A stretch of 47,753 nucleotides of DNA from positions 1 to 47,753 of the forward strand of contig SSEL01000064.1 of the NCBI GenBank assembly GCA_008012315.1, given 5' to 3'. Positions 32,801 to 40,997 of the stretch are shown here, in pieces. The position numbers and the translations under genes are program-made. This DNA is from Rhodospirillaceae bacterium. GTDB lineage: Bacteria > Pseudomonadota > Alphaproteobacteria > Dongiales > Dongiaceae. Below the pieces are notes generated by a model. The model had not been told where the DNA came from and made no database searches. It saw only the letters and a program-made list of their open reading frames with translations. Positions within the stretch are counted from its first letter, which is position 1. Every line of letters starts with the position of its first letter.

Positions 32801-34072
32801 TCACCCCGCGTCCAACTCCCGCAAGCGCTTTTCCAGAAACCGCCGTTCCGGTTCCTGGCGGGTGAGGTCGAGGGCGCGTTGATAAGCGGCGCGGGCCGGC
32901 GCGACTTGGCCGAGGCGGCGATGGAGATCGGCGCAGGCGGCATGCGCCAGGCGATAATCGGCGAGATCGCCGCGCACCAGGATCGCTTCGATCAAGGCAA
33001 GACCGGCCGCCGGCCCGTCGCGCATCGCCATCGCGACGGCGCGGTTGAGTTCGATCACCGGCGATGGCGTCACGCGAAGCAGCACGTCATAGAGGCCGAC
33101 AATCTGCCGCCAATCGGTCGCGCCGGGCTCCGGCGCCTCGGCATGCACGGCGGCAATGGCAGCCTGCAAGGTATAAGGCCCGAAGCGCCGTGAGGTCAGC
33201 GCCCGTTCCACCAGTGCCGATCCTTCCTCGATGAAAGCGCGGTTCCACAGGCCGCGGTCCTGGTCTTCCAGCAGGATAAGCTCGCCATCCGGGGCGCTGC
33301 GGGCGGCGCGGCGGGAATCCTGCAGCAGCATCAGCGCCAGCAGACCGAGTGCTTCCGGTTCCGGCAGCAAGGCGGCCAGCAGCCGCCCCAGGCGAATGGC
33401 CTCGCCGCAGAGATCGTGCCGCGTCACGCTCTCGCCCGACGAGGCGTAATAACCTTCGTTGAACACCAGATAGATCACCCGCAACACGCTGTCCAAACGC
33501 TCCGGCAGTTCCGCTACCGGCGGCACCTGATAGGGAATGCGGGCATCGCGGATCTTCGACTTCGCGCGCACGATGCGTTGCGCCAAGGTCGTCGGCGCGG
33601 TCAGGAAGGCAAAAGCGATTTCCTCGGTGGTGAGGCCGCAGACCTCGCGCAGGGTCATCGCCACCTGGGCATCGGGTGCCAGCGCCGGATGGCAGCAGGT
33701 GAAGATCAGCCGCAGCCGGTCATCTTCCATGCCGGCGTCTTCGGTTTGCTCCTCACCGCTCGCACCGGGATCGAACTCGCTTTCCGTATTGAGTTCCGCC
33801 GCGATCTGCGCCAGCGAAGCGTTGAAGCGAGCACGCCGCCGGAGATTATCGATCGCCTTGAAGCGGCCTGTGGAGACCAGCCAGGCACGCGGATTGGCCG
33901 GGATGCCGTCTTCCGCCCAGCGCGCGGCGGCGGCAACGAAGGCCTCGTGCAACGCCTCTTCCGCCAGATCGAAATCGCCACCCAGCAAACGGATCAAGGT
34001 CGCCAGCACCCGGCGGGACTCGGTGCGATACACCGCCTCCACCATCCGCACCGCTTCCCTGCTCTCGGTCAT
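32801..34072 (-). CDS. ECF42-type sigma factor with long C-terminal domain
   Basis: A 423-residue sigma factor. Regions 2 and 4 fill the first 185 residues (TLIRLLGGDFDLAEEALHEA, FVAAAARWAEDGIP, NPRAWLVSTGRFKAIDNLRR; then LTTEEIAFAFLTAPTTLAQR, IVRAKSKIRDA). The remaining 235 residues are a helical domain (LRVIYLVFNEGYYASSGE, LALMLLQDSRRAAR, AIAAVHAEAPEPGATDW, ELNRAVAMAMRDGPAAGL) with TPR-like character, the hallmark of the ECF42 group, whose extension is needed for activity and which lacks a classical anti-sigma factor. Such genes are typically next to DGPF/YCII proteins, and three of them lie upstream on the same strand here. Confidence 0.92.
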   Translation of the reverse strand: MTESREAVRMVEAVYRTESRRVLATLIRLLGGDFDLAEEALHEAFVAAAARWAEDGIPANPRAWLVSTGRFKAIDNLRRRARFNASLAQIAAELNTESEFDPGASGEEQTEDAGMEDDRLRLIFTCCHPALAPDAQVAMTLREVCGLTTEEIAFAFLTAPTTLAQRIVRAKSKIRDARIPYQVPPVAELPERLDSVLRVIYLVFNEGYYASSGESVTRHDLCGEAIRLGRLLAALLPEPEALGLLALMLLQDSRRAARSAPDGELILLEDQDRGLWNRAFIEEGSALVERALTSRRFGPYTLQAAIAAVHAEAPEPGATDWRQIVGLYDVLLRVTPSPVIELNRAVAMAMRDGPAAGLALIEAILVRGDLADYRLAHAACADLHRRLGQVAPARAAYQRALDLTRQEPERRFLEKRLRELDAG

Positions 34073-34190
34073 AGCCGCGTTCTTCCATTACCCCTGCATC
34101 CGCCCTCGCACAATGCCGACAACAAACCAGGCTGTCATCAACTCTGTGATGGTCTTGGGTCGAGCTCATGGCTGTCCGGTCAAGGCATTG

Positions 34191-34318
34191 CCCCTCACCC
34201 CGACCCTCTCCCCAAAGGGGCGAGGGAGCGCTGTTGCCAATAAAGGTCGTCGCGTTTTTATCTGTGGAGAATCCTTTTATCTCCCTCGCCCCTTTGGGGA
34301 GAGGGTCGGGGTGAGGGG
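34191..34318. repeat. Repeat B: perfect 38-bp inverted pair
   Basis: The arms 34191-34228 (CCCCTCACCCCGACCCTCTC onward) and 34281-34318 (ending GGGTCGGGGTGAGGGG) are exact reverse complements over 38 bp, separated by 52 bp of AT-richer DNA. Each arm also contains its own CCCC-AAA-GGGG palindrome. Lies in the 390-bp spacer between the sigma factor and the first DGPF gene, where no gene is seen. Related to the copy at 19009-19047. Confidence 0.85.
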
Positions 34319-34462
34319 TTGCCAGATGACAAAATGAGCGTCCCGGTTTTCGAAAGGTCGAAAGTGATAAGCCGGCTTGTTGCAATTTGCATACAACGGC
34401 ATCAACAGCATTGAGATGGTGAGAGAGCCATTGACGCATTGTAATCGCGTGTGACGTCCACC

Positions 34463-34822
34463 CTACCCCGCCGCCACGCAATCGCGGCAAGGCCGGATCT
34501 CGATGGTGGCGAGCGGGGCGACGGGGATATTGCCGGCGATCTCGATCGCATCCGCCAGCGTTTCGGCATCGATCAGGTAGAAGCCGGCGATCTGTTCCTT
34601 GGTTTCGATGAAGGGTCCGTCGGTCACATCGATCCTGCCGTTGCGCACCCGCAGGATGGCTGCGGTGGCGGCTTTCTGCAGTGGCTGGCTGGCGACATAC
34701 TGGCCTTTCGCGGCCAGCGTCTCGTTGAAGTCGCGATGGGCGGCGACGAAGCCGGCCAGTTCCGCCGGGAGACGGTCGAAGGCCTTTTCTTCATCCCAAT
34801 GGATCAGGCAGAGATAGCGCAT
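34463..34822 (-). CDS. DGPF/YCII-related protein 1
   Basis: A 119-residue protein of the YCII/DGPF family, a small ferredoxin-like fold. It starts MRYLCLIHWDEEKAF and holds the defining block TDGPFIETKEQIAGFYLID. It has lost nothing of the fold relative to the two paralogues upstream and shares GNIPVAPLATIEIRP at the end. Family members accompany ECF42 sigma factors and are probably enzymes or targets of their regulons, but no reaction is established. It lies 30 bp after DGPF 2; the gap of 390 bp to the sigma gene contains repeat B. Confidence 0.88.
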   Translation of the reverse strand: MRYLCLIHWDEEKAFDRLPAELAGFVAAHRDFNETLAAKGQYVASQPLQKAATAAILRVRNGRIDVTDGPFIETKEQIAGFYLIDAETLADAIEIAGNIPVAPLATIEIRPCRDCVAAG

Positions 34823-34851
34823 GCTCTTACCTCCACGTCACGCGCCCGGCT

Positions 34852-35232
34852 TCACGCGCCGGGCGGCAATTCGCCCTTGGGTTGCGACAGATCCCAGATC
34901 GGCCGGATCTCGATGCTGCCGAGCGGCGCCGAGGGAATCTTGCCGGCGACCTGGATGGCGTCGTTGAGATCCTTGGCATCGATCAGATAGAAGCCGGAGA
35001 GCTGTTCCTTGGTTTCGATGAAAGGGCCGTCGGTCGTCGCCACCTTGCCGTCGCGCACCCGGACGATGGTCGACGCATCGGCATTCTGCAGCGCCTGGGC
35101 GATGACGAAATGGCCGCTGCGTTGCAACGTCTCGTCATAAGCGAGATGGGCGGCGATCAGCGCATCCATCTCTTCTTTTGGCATCGCCCCGAGCTGTTCC
35201 TCGTTCAAATGAATCATCACCAGGTATCGCAT
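34852..35232 (-). CDS. DGPF/YCII-related protein 2
   Basis: A 126-residue paralogue of its neighbours: MRYLVMIHLNEEQLGAMPK at the start, TDGPFIETKEQLSGFYLID in the middle and KIPSAPLGSIEIRP before a proline-rich tail (GELPPGA). It shares the most identity with DGPF 1. A basic SD (AGGAG) precedes ATG 35232. The three genes are spaced 24-30 bp apart and appear to be one transcript, probably read by the ECF42 holoenzyme. Confidence 0.9.
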   Translation of the reverse strand: MRYLVMIHLNEEQLGAMPKEEMDALIAAHLAYDETLQRSGHFVIAQALQNADASTIVRVRDGKVATTDGPFIETKEQLSGFYLIDAKDLNDAIQVAGKIPSAPLGSIEIRPIWDLSQPKGELPPGA

Positions 35233-35256
35233 CGCCTGCTCCTTCGTCGTTTCCTG

Positions 35257-35604
35257 TTATGACCGGCTCACCGGCCGTATCTCGATACTGCCCAGCTTCG
35301 CCATTGGCATTTTCGCCGCCACGCGCAGCGCCTCGTCCAGATCCGTCGCATCGATCAGGATGACGCCGCCCAATTGCTCCCCGGTCTCGGCAAAAGGCCC
35401 GTCCACCGCCTGGACCCGGCCGGACCGGATGCGGATGGTGGTTGCCGTCCGCACCGGCTCCAATGCCACGGCGAGCGCCAGACAGCCGCTGCGCTGCAGC
35501 AGCGCATTGTAATCGGCAGATGCCCGGGACAGGGCGTCCAGCTCACTCTTCGACAGCACCTCCACCCGCTTCTCCTCAACATAGACCTGACAGAGATACC
35601 GCAT
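35257..35604 (-). CDS. DGPF/YCII-related protein 3
   Basis: A 115-residue paralogue, more diverged: start MRYLCQVYVEEKRVEVLSK, central VDGPFAETGEQLGGVILID instead of TDGPFIETKEQ. The end KMPMAKLGSIEIRPV is conserved. The frame is open for 61 more codons upstream, but ATG 35604 starts the family and has GGGGTGGG before it. First gene of the DGPF series; its upstream region should hold the promoter of the series. Confidence 0.88.
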   Translation of the reverse strand: MRYLCQVYVEEKRVEVLSKSELDALSRASADYNALLQRSGCLALAVALEPVRTATTIRIRSGRVQAVDGPFAETGEQLGGVILIDATDLDEALRVAAKMPMAKLGSIEIRPVSRS

Positions 35605-35798
35605 GTCCCACCCCGAAATGTCCACAAGCCGGGTGCCGGTGGATATCCCTGGTCGTTCGGCAGCGGTGAATTCGACAGGAAAATCGTGCAGCCGGCGACG
35701 TTTTCCCGCCCCGCCGGCTTTTTCGGGTTTTTCGCCCCGCCTTGTCGAAACCGGCCCGGCCGGCGCGACTAGCTTGCGACACAGCAAAGGAGGTCACC

Positions 35799-35996
35799 AT
35801 GTGTCCCGCTTGCCTCGCCACCCTGGCCTATATCCTTGTCGGCGCCGGTTCGGTCGGCGGCCTGGTCTTTTTGGGACTGAAAGGCGGCGTCAAATCCCGG
35901 CGCAAGCCGGCGGGCCCGGCGCTGCCGCTGGCACCGCTGGTGAGGACTGCCCGCTCCTGCTGCAATGCCAAACCGCCCCGCCCGTCACTGTGGTGA
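35799..35996 (+). CDS. Small membrane protein starting MCPAC
   Basis: A 65-residue protein. An N-terminal CPAC pair is followed at once by one membrane helix (LATLAYILVGAGSVGGLVFL) and a basic, proline-rich tail with two further Cys. AAAGGAGGT seven bases before the ATG is a near-perfect ribosome-binding site, the main evidence that this is a real gene. No function known. A CXXC at the very membrane-facing N-terminus could bind a metal or form a redox pair. It is divergent from the DGPF operon across 195 bp. Confidence 0.6.
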   Translation: MCPACLATLAYILVGAGSVGGLVFLGLKGGVKSRRKPAGPALPLAPLVRTARSCCNAKPPRPSLW

Positions 35997-36084
35997 CTGC
36001 AAGCCGTGGCGAGCGCAAGAGAAACGGCAGGCGGTGAGGCCTGCCGTCGGAAAATCAAAGTTGGGAAGTCAAAGAGGAATGGTT

Positions 36085-36402
36085 TCAGTGGCGCGAAAAA
36101 CCGTAATAGCGCCGCAGCGCCTGGACCCGGCCGATATCGATGTTGAAGTGACGGGCGATCGTTTGGTCCGCCCGGCCATTTTCCAGCCAGTGCCGCAGGG
36201 CGGAGACCGTCACCTGCGCGGCGTTCTTTTGCTGTGCCGTTCCGGTTTGCGGCTCGGCACCGGCGGACGTCTCGACGCCCGCCCCCTCGATACTGGACAC
36301 GGCTTTGCGGCCTGGCCAAACCTGCCGGCCGGTCTCGTCCAGCATCGGAAAGTCACGGCGTTCTGCGATGCGTTCCGCCATTTTCTGCACGACGGTGTTC
36401 AT
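36085..36402 (-). CDS. Small protein with C-terminal helix-turn-helix-like segment
   Basis: A 105-residue protein. The N-terminal half (VQKMAERIAERRDFPMLDET, GRQVWPGRKAV) is followed by a polar linker with TAQQKNAAQ, and the end (VSALRHWLENGRADQTIARH, FNIDIGRVQALRRYYGF) looks like a helix-turn-helix of the type that reads DNA or a protein partner. I recognise no family. GGAGAGGCTCAC directly before ATG 36402 fixes the start; the open frame upstream is not coding. It is 178 bp after the phasin-like gene on the same strand. A role in regulating that neighbour is possible but not shown. Confidence 0.6.
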   Translation of the reverse strand: MNTVVQKMAERIAERRDFPMLDETGRQVWPGRKAVSSIEGAGVETSAGAEPQTGTAQQKNAAQVTVSALRHWLENGRADQTIARHFNIDIGRVQALRRYYGFSRH

Positions 36403-36580
36403 GTGAGCCTCTCCATAAACACGAAGATTATCCGGTCTTTTGTCCCCATGTGGTCGTTCTTCCCGAAACCGGCCAGCCGGAGGGAAGTTCCGGCTGGCAT
36501 GGTCGATCGCTTCATTTTTGATCACGTTATCCCCGCTCATCGGGCCTGGTCATCGAACCTGGTCATCAGGCAACGCGACC

Positions 36581-37093
36581 TCAGGCTGCATGCTTGGCCG
36601 TGTTCTTCACGGCCTTGATGGTCTTGTGCGTCTGATGCGCCGTCTCGTTGATCGTCTCGGCAGCCTCGTCGGCGATGTCTTCGCTTCGCTTGCGCAGATC
36701 CTCGATCGAGCTTTGCGCCAGGTCGGCGCAGCATTCCTGCAGCTTGTGGCCAAGCTCCACCCAGTTCTGCGCGCGCTGCGAGGCCGCATCCATCATCACC
36801 TCGGCGATCTGCGTCTCGGTGGTCAGCAGATCCACCGGGCCCTGGCAGCGCATCAATTCCTGCATCGATTTATGCATGCGGTCGCTGGCCTCGTTGAAGA
36901 CATCCATCTGGCGGCTATAGGTATCGCTATAGGCCTGTTGCATCGTCTGGGCGAAATGCTGCAGACGCATCATCTGCGCATCGAAAAGATCGGTCGCGGC
37001 GCTGCCCGGACGATACCAGCCCGCGCCCAGCGTATTGGGCCAGGCGAATGCGCTGGCGGAAAAGATGTTCTTGTCGTCTGACTTCATTGTCAT
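36581..37093 (-). CDS. Phasin-like protein
   Basis: A 170-residue mainly alpha-helical protein. The core 30-150 (DLFDAQMMRLQHFAQTMQQA, DVFNEASDRMHKSMQELMRC, EVMMDAASQRAQNWVELGHK) has the long amphipathic helices and ETQIAEVMMDAAS spacing of phasins, which coat polyhydroxyalkanoate granules; the end is Ala/Lys-rich (TIKAVKNTAKHAA), reminiscent of PHA-binding or DNA-binding tails. GGAGGTAGTGGC precedes ATG 37093. No PHA synthase gene lies in the window, so the assignment is by fold pattern only. Alternative: another helical-bundle cell-surface or DNA-associated protein. Confidence 0.65.
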   Translation of the reverse strand: MTMKSDDKNIFSASAFAWPNTLGAGWYRPGSAATDLFDAQMMRLQHFAQTMQQAYSDTYSRQMDVFNEASDRMHKSMQELMRCQGPVDLLTTETQIAEVMMDAASQRAQNWVELGHKLQECCADLAQSSIEDLRKRSEDIADEAAETINETAHQTHKTIKAVKNTAKHAA

Positions 37094-37898
37094 GCCACTA
37101 CCTCCATATGAAGCGATATCATTTACACAGCGTCGGAGCGCCGGATCGGCAAAAGCCATCTGCCCAGTCTTGGCACTGCCAGCTGGTTTTCTTGCCGTGA
37201 AAAAATGTTTCCGGCTGAGTTTCGATGAGTAATGATCTGCTCCACCGTCTATGCGGTGGTTGCCTTGACCTGTCTCAAAGAAGCATCAAAACAGTTCTGA
37301 CCAAACGGTCGATTTCTGTTTCTTCATCATTCGCCGATCTTCCTCCCGTGACGGAAGCATCGCGTGAAAGGCATGCTAGCCGAAGCCTTTCGGGGATGCG
37401 ACTCTTTTAGCGGTCAAAGCGCGTGATATTTCAATGAAAGCGACGATTTCGCCCCGGCTTTTTGATTCTATGCTGAACTAACGCCACGGACATCAGACAA
37501 ATGATCATCATCTTCGCGTGGCGATTGCCGATAGGCGCGGGAATTGCGCGTGGAGACATGTCTATGTGTGTATGCCAGTTGCGTTATGAGAAGCTGCGAG
37601 TATCGCCGCCCTAGTTGTCGCGGGCCTGACAGCGGCGCCGTGAAGACGCCATTCCCAATTTATTTTCCCAATTTATTTTTTATGTCGCCGCGTGTCATCC
37701 CGCCGTTACATCATCGAAGTCGAACCATCACATCGCGCGCTTGCGTCATGCATACGGCATCGAACCGCCCCATAAACGTCGCTGCCTTGTAGGCTCTTTG
37801 TCATCTGAGCGGACTATTCTCTGCGCCGATCGTGAATTCCGTCATGAGACGCGATTGCCTCATGACAATCCGGCTTCCGCCGCCGCAAAGGAGTGACG
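37094..37898. other. 805-bp spacer without a convincing gene
   Basis: Short open frames occur on the plus strand but lack ribosome-binding sites and family features. The DNA is less GC-rich than its surroundings. Structures seen: a 13-bp tandem direct repeat TTCCCAATTTATT at 37652-37677 and the palindrome at 37841-37866. It separates the phasin-like gene from the divergent phoD-type gene and should contain both promoters; a small RNA cannot be excluded. Confidence 0.5.
37841..37866. promoter_or_regulatory. Palindrome upstream of the phoD-type gene
   Basis: GTCATGAG-N10-CTCATGAC is a perfect 8-bp inverted repeat 33 bp before the start codon. GTCAT resembles half of a PhoB site, but the arms are inverted rather than direct, so a Pho box is not claimed. 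Confidence 0.45.
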
Positions 37899-39581
37899 AT
37901 GCCGCGCCGTCCTGCCCCGCCGATTGCCGGCCCGTTGCTCACACGCCGCACCGCCTTGCGATTAGCCGGCAGCGGCCTGATCGGCACCAGCCTGATCGGC
38001 AGCACCCTCGCCACGCCGTTCATCGCCCGCGCCGCCGGCACCGCCGCAACCGCCCGCCAGGCGCATTGGCGCAGCGGCGATCCTTTCAGCCTCGGCGTTG
38101 CCTCCGGCGAGCCTGCCGCCGACGGTTTCGTCCTCTGGACGCGCCTGGCGCCGGAGCCGATCGGCAACGACCCGGCAAAGCCCGGCGGCATCGATCCGCG
38201 GATCGGCGATATCGACGTCGCCTATGAGATCGCCGCCGATCCCGATTTCCGCATCATCCATCGCAGCGGCGCGGTCAAGGCCGAAGCCGCCTATGCCCAT
38301 TCGGTACATCTGGAACTGAGCGGCCTCGCGCCGAACCGGCCCTATTGGTATCGCTTCACCAGCGGCGATGCCGTCAGCCGCGCCGGACGCGCCGTGACCA
38401 TGCCGGCGCCGGGCGCACCGCTCGACCGCCTGAAGATCGCCGTCGCCTGCTGCTCGAATTATGAGCGCGGCTATTTCAGCGCCTATCGCCACCTGACCGA
38501 CGAGCAGCCGGACCTGGTGCTCTTCCTCGGCGATTACATCTATGAAAAGGTGCTGTCGCCCGGCAAGGCGATGCGCCCGCACAGCCACGGCGCCATCGCC
38601 GCCGACCTGCATGGTTATCGCGACCGCTATGCGCAATACCGGCTCGACGCAGATCTGCAGCGGCTCCATGCCGAGCTGCCGATGCTGATCACCCTCGACG
38701 ATCACGAGGTGCAGAACGATTATGCCGGCGAATGGTCGGAGACCTTCGACACGCCGCAACATTTCCTGCAGCGCCGCGCCGCCGCCTTCCAGGCGTTCTA
38801 CGAACATATGCCGGTGCGGCCCAGCCGGGCCCGGCCGCAGGGTCCCGATATGCGCATCTATGAGCGCTTCCCTATCGGCGATCTTGCCGAGATCACCATG
38901 CTGGACGGGCGGCAATATCGCGACCGCCAGGCCTGCTACGGCCCGCCCGATCGTGGCGGCGGCCATCTGGAAAGCGATGCCGCCTGCCCCGAACGCCTCG
39001 ATCCCGCGCGCTCGATCCTGGGCATGGCGCAGGAACGCTGGCTGCATGACGGCATCGCCGATGCCGCGCGCCGGGGCACCGCGCGCTGGAACCTGTTCGG
39101 CCAGGATGTGCTGGTGGCGCAGTTCCGCCAGCCGCAGGAAGCGCCGCGGCATGATTTCGTCTATTCGACCGATCGCTGGGACGGCTATCCCGCCAGCCGC
39201 GCGCGCTTCATGCAGCAGCTTCATGCCACCGCCTTGCGCAACCCGGTGGTGCTCAGCGGCGATATTCATTCCTTCTGGTCCAACGACCTGCATCTCGAGG
39301 CCGGCAATACCGCCTCGCCCCTGGTCGCCAGCGAATTCGTCGGCACCTCGATCACCTCGCCGGGTCCCGACTACAACACCCTCACCAGCTGGCTGCCCGA
39401 CAACCCGGAAGTCAAATTCTTCGACAGCCGCGAACGCGGCTACATGGCCCTCGACATCACCCACGACAGCCTGACGGTGCATTTCCGCACCATCTCCGAC
39501 GTAACGGACCCGAAAGCCAGCCTCAGCACCCTGCGCAGCTTCGTCATCGAAAACGGCCGCCTCGGCACGACGAGTGTCTGA
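37899..39581 (+). CDS. phoD: PhoD-type alkaline phosphatase/phosphodiesterase, Tat-exported
   Basis: A 560-residue exported enzyme that releases phosphate from phosphomono- and diesters. A twin-arginine signal is visible in PLLTRRTALRLAGSGLIG, with cleavage after about residue 45 (ARAAGTA). The PhoD N-terminal domain (LGVASGEPAADGFVLWTRLA; LELSGLAPNRPYWYRFTSGD) precedes the metallophosphatase domain with the metal motifs CCSNYERGYFSAYRHL, LVLFLGDYIYE, LITLDDHEVQNDYAGEW and VVLSGDIHSFWSNDLH. AAAGGAGTGACG before ATG 37899 fixes the start; GTG two codons earlier is less likely. Stands alone; phosphate control is suggested by family only. Confidence 0.92.
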   Translation: MPRRPAPPIAGPLLTRRTALRLAGSGLIGTSLIGSTLATPFIARAAGTAATARQAHWRSGDPFSLGVASGEPAADGFVLWTRLAPEPIGNDPAKPGGIDPRIGDIDVAYEIAADPDFRIIHRSGAVKAEAAYAHSVHLELSGLAPNRPYWYRFTSGDAVSRAGRAVTMPAPGAPLDRLKIAVACCSNYERGYFSAYRHLTDEQPDLVLFLGDYIYEKVLSPGKAMRPHSHGAIAADLHGYRDRYAQYRLDADLQRLHAELPMLITLDDHEVQNDYAGEWSETFDTPQHFLQRRAAAFQAFYEHMPVRPSRARPQGPDMRIYERFPIGDLAEITMLDGRQYRDRQACYGPPDRGGGHLESDAACPERLDPARSILGMAQERWLHDGIADAARRGTARWNLFGQDVLVAQFRQPQEAPRHDFVYSTDRWDGYPASRARFMQQLHATALRNPVVLSGDIHSFWSNDLHLEAGNTASPLVASEFVGTSITSPGPDYNTLTSWLPDNPEVKFFDSRERGYMALDITHDSLTVHFRTISDVTDPKASLSTLRSFVIENGRLGTTSV

Positions 39582-39972
39582 GGCGGCGCCGGTCGCCATC
39601 GCACCGCACCCGGGACGGGCGCGCCTATCGCCGCCTCGAACAGCCCTTGCGCGGCGGGGCCCGGCATTTGATCCGCCTGCTCGCTGCGCGCTGCACTGAG
39701 CCGCAATATCAAGCAACCTGACAGCAACCTGGGATTGCCGCGCCGCCGATCTTCCACTGCCTGGCGCAGCCGGAATGGCGTCGCGGTGATTTTCCTCTTG
39801 GCTTTTTCCGTCGGCGCCGCTAAGTGAACGGCCAGCAGCACCGCCGGGCGACCGGTCTGGCGCCGCCGCCTTGGGACAGCAGGGCGTTACATGTCAATCA
39901 CTCTATCGTCGCCAGCGACACTCCGATTGCCGCGCGCATCGGTGCAACGTCGCCAGCGGGAACAGGCGGATC
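39582..39972. other. 391-bp spacer before queE
   Basis: No supported gene on either strand. I looked for a preQ1 riboswitch near queE and saw none that I could support. The region should contain the promoter of the queE-queD-queC operon. Confidence 0.4.
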
Positions 39973-40605
39973 ATGTCCTACGCCGTGAAAGAAATCTTCA
40001 AAACCTTGCAGGGTGAAGGGGCGCAGGCCGGGCGCACCGCCGTCTTCTGCCGTTTCGCCGGCTGCAATCTGTGGTCGGGTCGCGAGGCGGATCGCGCCAC
40101 GGCCACCTGCCGCTTCTGCGATACCGATTTCGTCGGCATCGACGGCGAGAATGGCGGCCGCTTCGCCGATGCCGCAACATTGGTCGCCGAGATCGCCCGC
40201 ATCTGGGGTGACGCGCGGCGCGGCCGTTTCGTTGTCCTGACCGGCGGCGAGCCGTTGCTGCAGGTCGATGACGGCTTGATCACCGCCTTGCACGATCATG
40301 GCTTCGAAATCGCCGTCGAGACCAACGGCACCATCGAAGCCCCGGCCGGAATCGACTGGATCTGCGTCAGCCCCAAGGCCGACACCGCGTTGAAACAACG
40401 TCACGGCCATGAATTGAAACTGGTCTATCCGCAGGCGGAGGCCGATCCGGCACGCTTCACCGGGCTCGACTTCACGCATTTCTGGCTGCAGCCGATGGAC
40501 GGCCCGGCGCGGCAGGCGAATACCGCCGCCGTGGTGGATTACTGCCTCGCCCATCCGCAATGGCGGCTCAGCCTGCAAACCCACAAGCTCATCGGAATTC
40601 CCTGA
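39973..40605 (+). CDS. queE: 7-carboxy-7-deazaguanine synthase
   Basis: A 210-residue radical-SAM enzyme that contracts 6-carboxytetrahydropterin to 7-carboxy-7-deazaguanine in queuosine synthesis. The cluster motif is the extended form Cys31-X14-Cys46-X2-Cys49 (CNLWSGREAD... CRFCD), known from Burkholderia-type QueE and different from CX3CX2C. Also visible are FKTLQGEGAQAGRTAVFCRF, TGGEPLLQ, ETNGTIEAP and CVSPKAD. ATG 39973 starts the conserved region. The stop TGA shares one base with the queD ATG (TGATG). Operon order E-D-C. Confidence 0.93.
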   Translation: MSYAVKEIFKTLQGEGAQAGRTAVFCRFAGCNLWSGREADRATATCRFCDTDFVGIDGENGGRFADAATLVAEIARIWGDARRGRFVVLTGGEPLLQVDDGLITALHDHGFEIAVETNGTIEAPAGIDWICVSPKADTALKQRHGHELKLVYPQAEADPARFTGLDFTHFWLQPMDGPARQANTAAVVDYCLAHPQWRLSLQTHKLIGIP

Positions 40606-40997
40606 TGTTCGAACTGACCAAGCAATTCCGCTTCGAAGCGGCCCATACCTTGCGGCGGCGCGTTGATGCTGACGCCAGCCGGCGCATCCACGGCCACTCC
40701 TATCGTGCCGAGATCGCCTTGCGCGGCTATCCCGATCCCGAGACCGGCATGCTGATCGATCTGGGCCTGTTCGAACAGGCGCTGGAAGCGGCACGCGACG
40801 CATTGGATCATCGCTTTCTCGATGAGGTTGCCGATCTCGGCCCGGCCACGTTGGAAAATCTCGCGCGCTGGATCTGGCAGCGCTTGGTTCCCGTTGCGCC
40901 ATCCGGGCTTTACCGCGTCACCGTCTATCGCGACAGTGCCGGCGAATCCTGCGCCTATTTCGGACCGGTGCAGCTCGCCGGTGGAGCGGCCGCATGA
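40605..40997 (+). CDS. queD: 6-carboxytetrahydropterin synthase family protein (Cys to Ser at the usual nucleophile)
   Basis: A 130-residue tunnelling-fold protein for the step from dihydroneopterin triphosphate to 6-carboxytetrahydropterin. Zinc ligands His14 (FEAAHTL), His29 and His31 ([11 protein letters not shown]) are there, as is the C-terminal Glu (SAGESCAYF). The CXXXHGH motif of most QueD proteins reads SRRIHGH: Ser25 stands where the catalytic Cys is expected. The neighbours queE and queC make the QueD role very likely; so either Ser serves or another residue does. Overlaps: 1 bp with queE, 4 bp (ATGA) with queC. Confidence 0.88.
   Translation: MFELTKQFRFEAAHTLRRRVDADASRRIHGHSYRAEIALRGYPDPETGMLIDLGLFEQALEAARDALDHRFLDEVADLGPATLENLARWIWQRLVPVAPSGLYRVTVYRDSAGESCAYFGPVQLAGGAAA

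Noticed and set aside
37841..37866. Pho box in front of the phoD-type gene
   Set aside because: PhoB sites are direct repeats with 11-bp period; here the arms are inverted with a 10-bp centre.
37962..39716. A 584-codon open frame on the minus strand
   Set aside because: Antisense to the PhoD-type gene; composition is that of a shadow frame.
39582..39972. preQ1 riboswitch upstream of queE
   Set aside because: No short hairpin followed by an A-rich tail with the expected pairing could be found.
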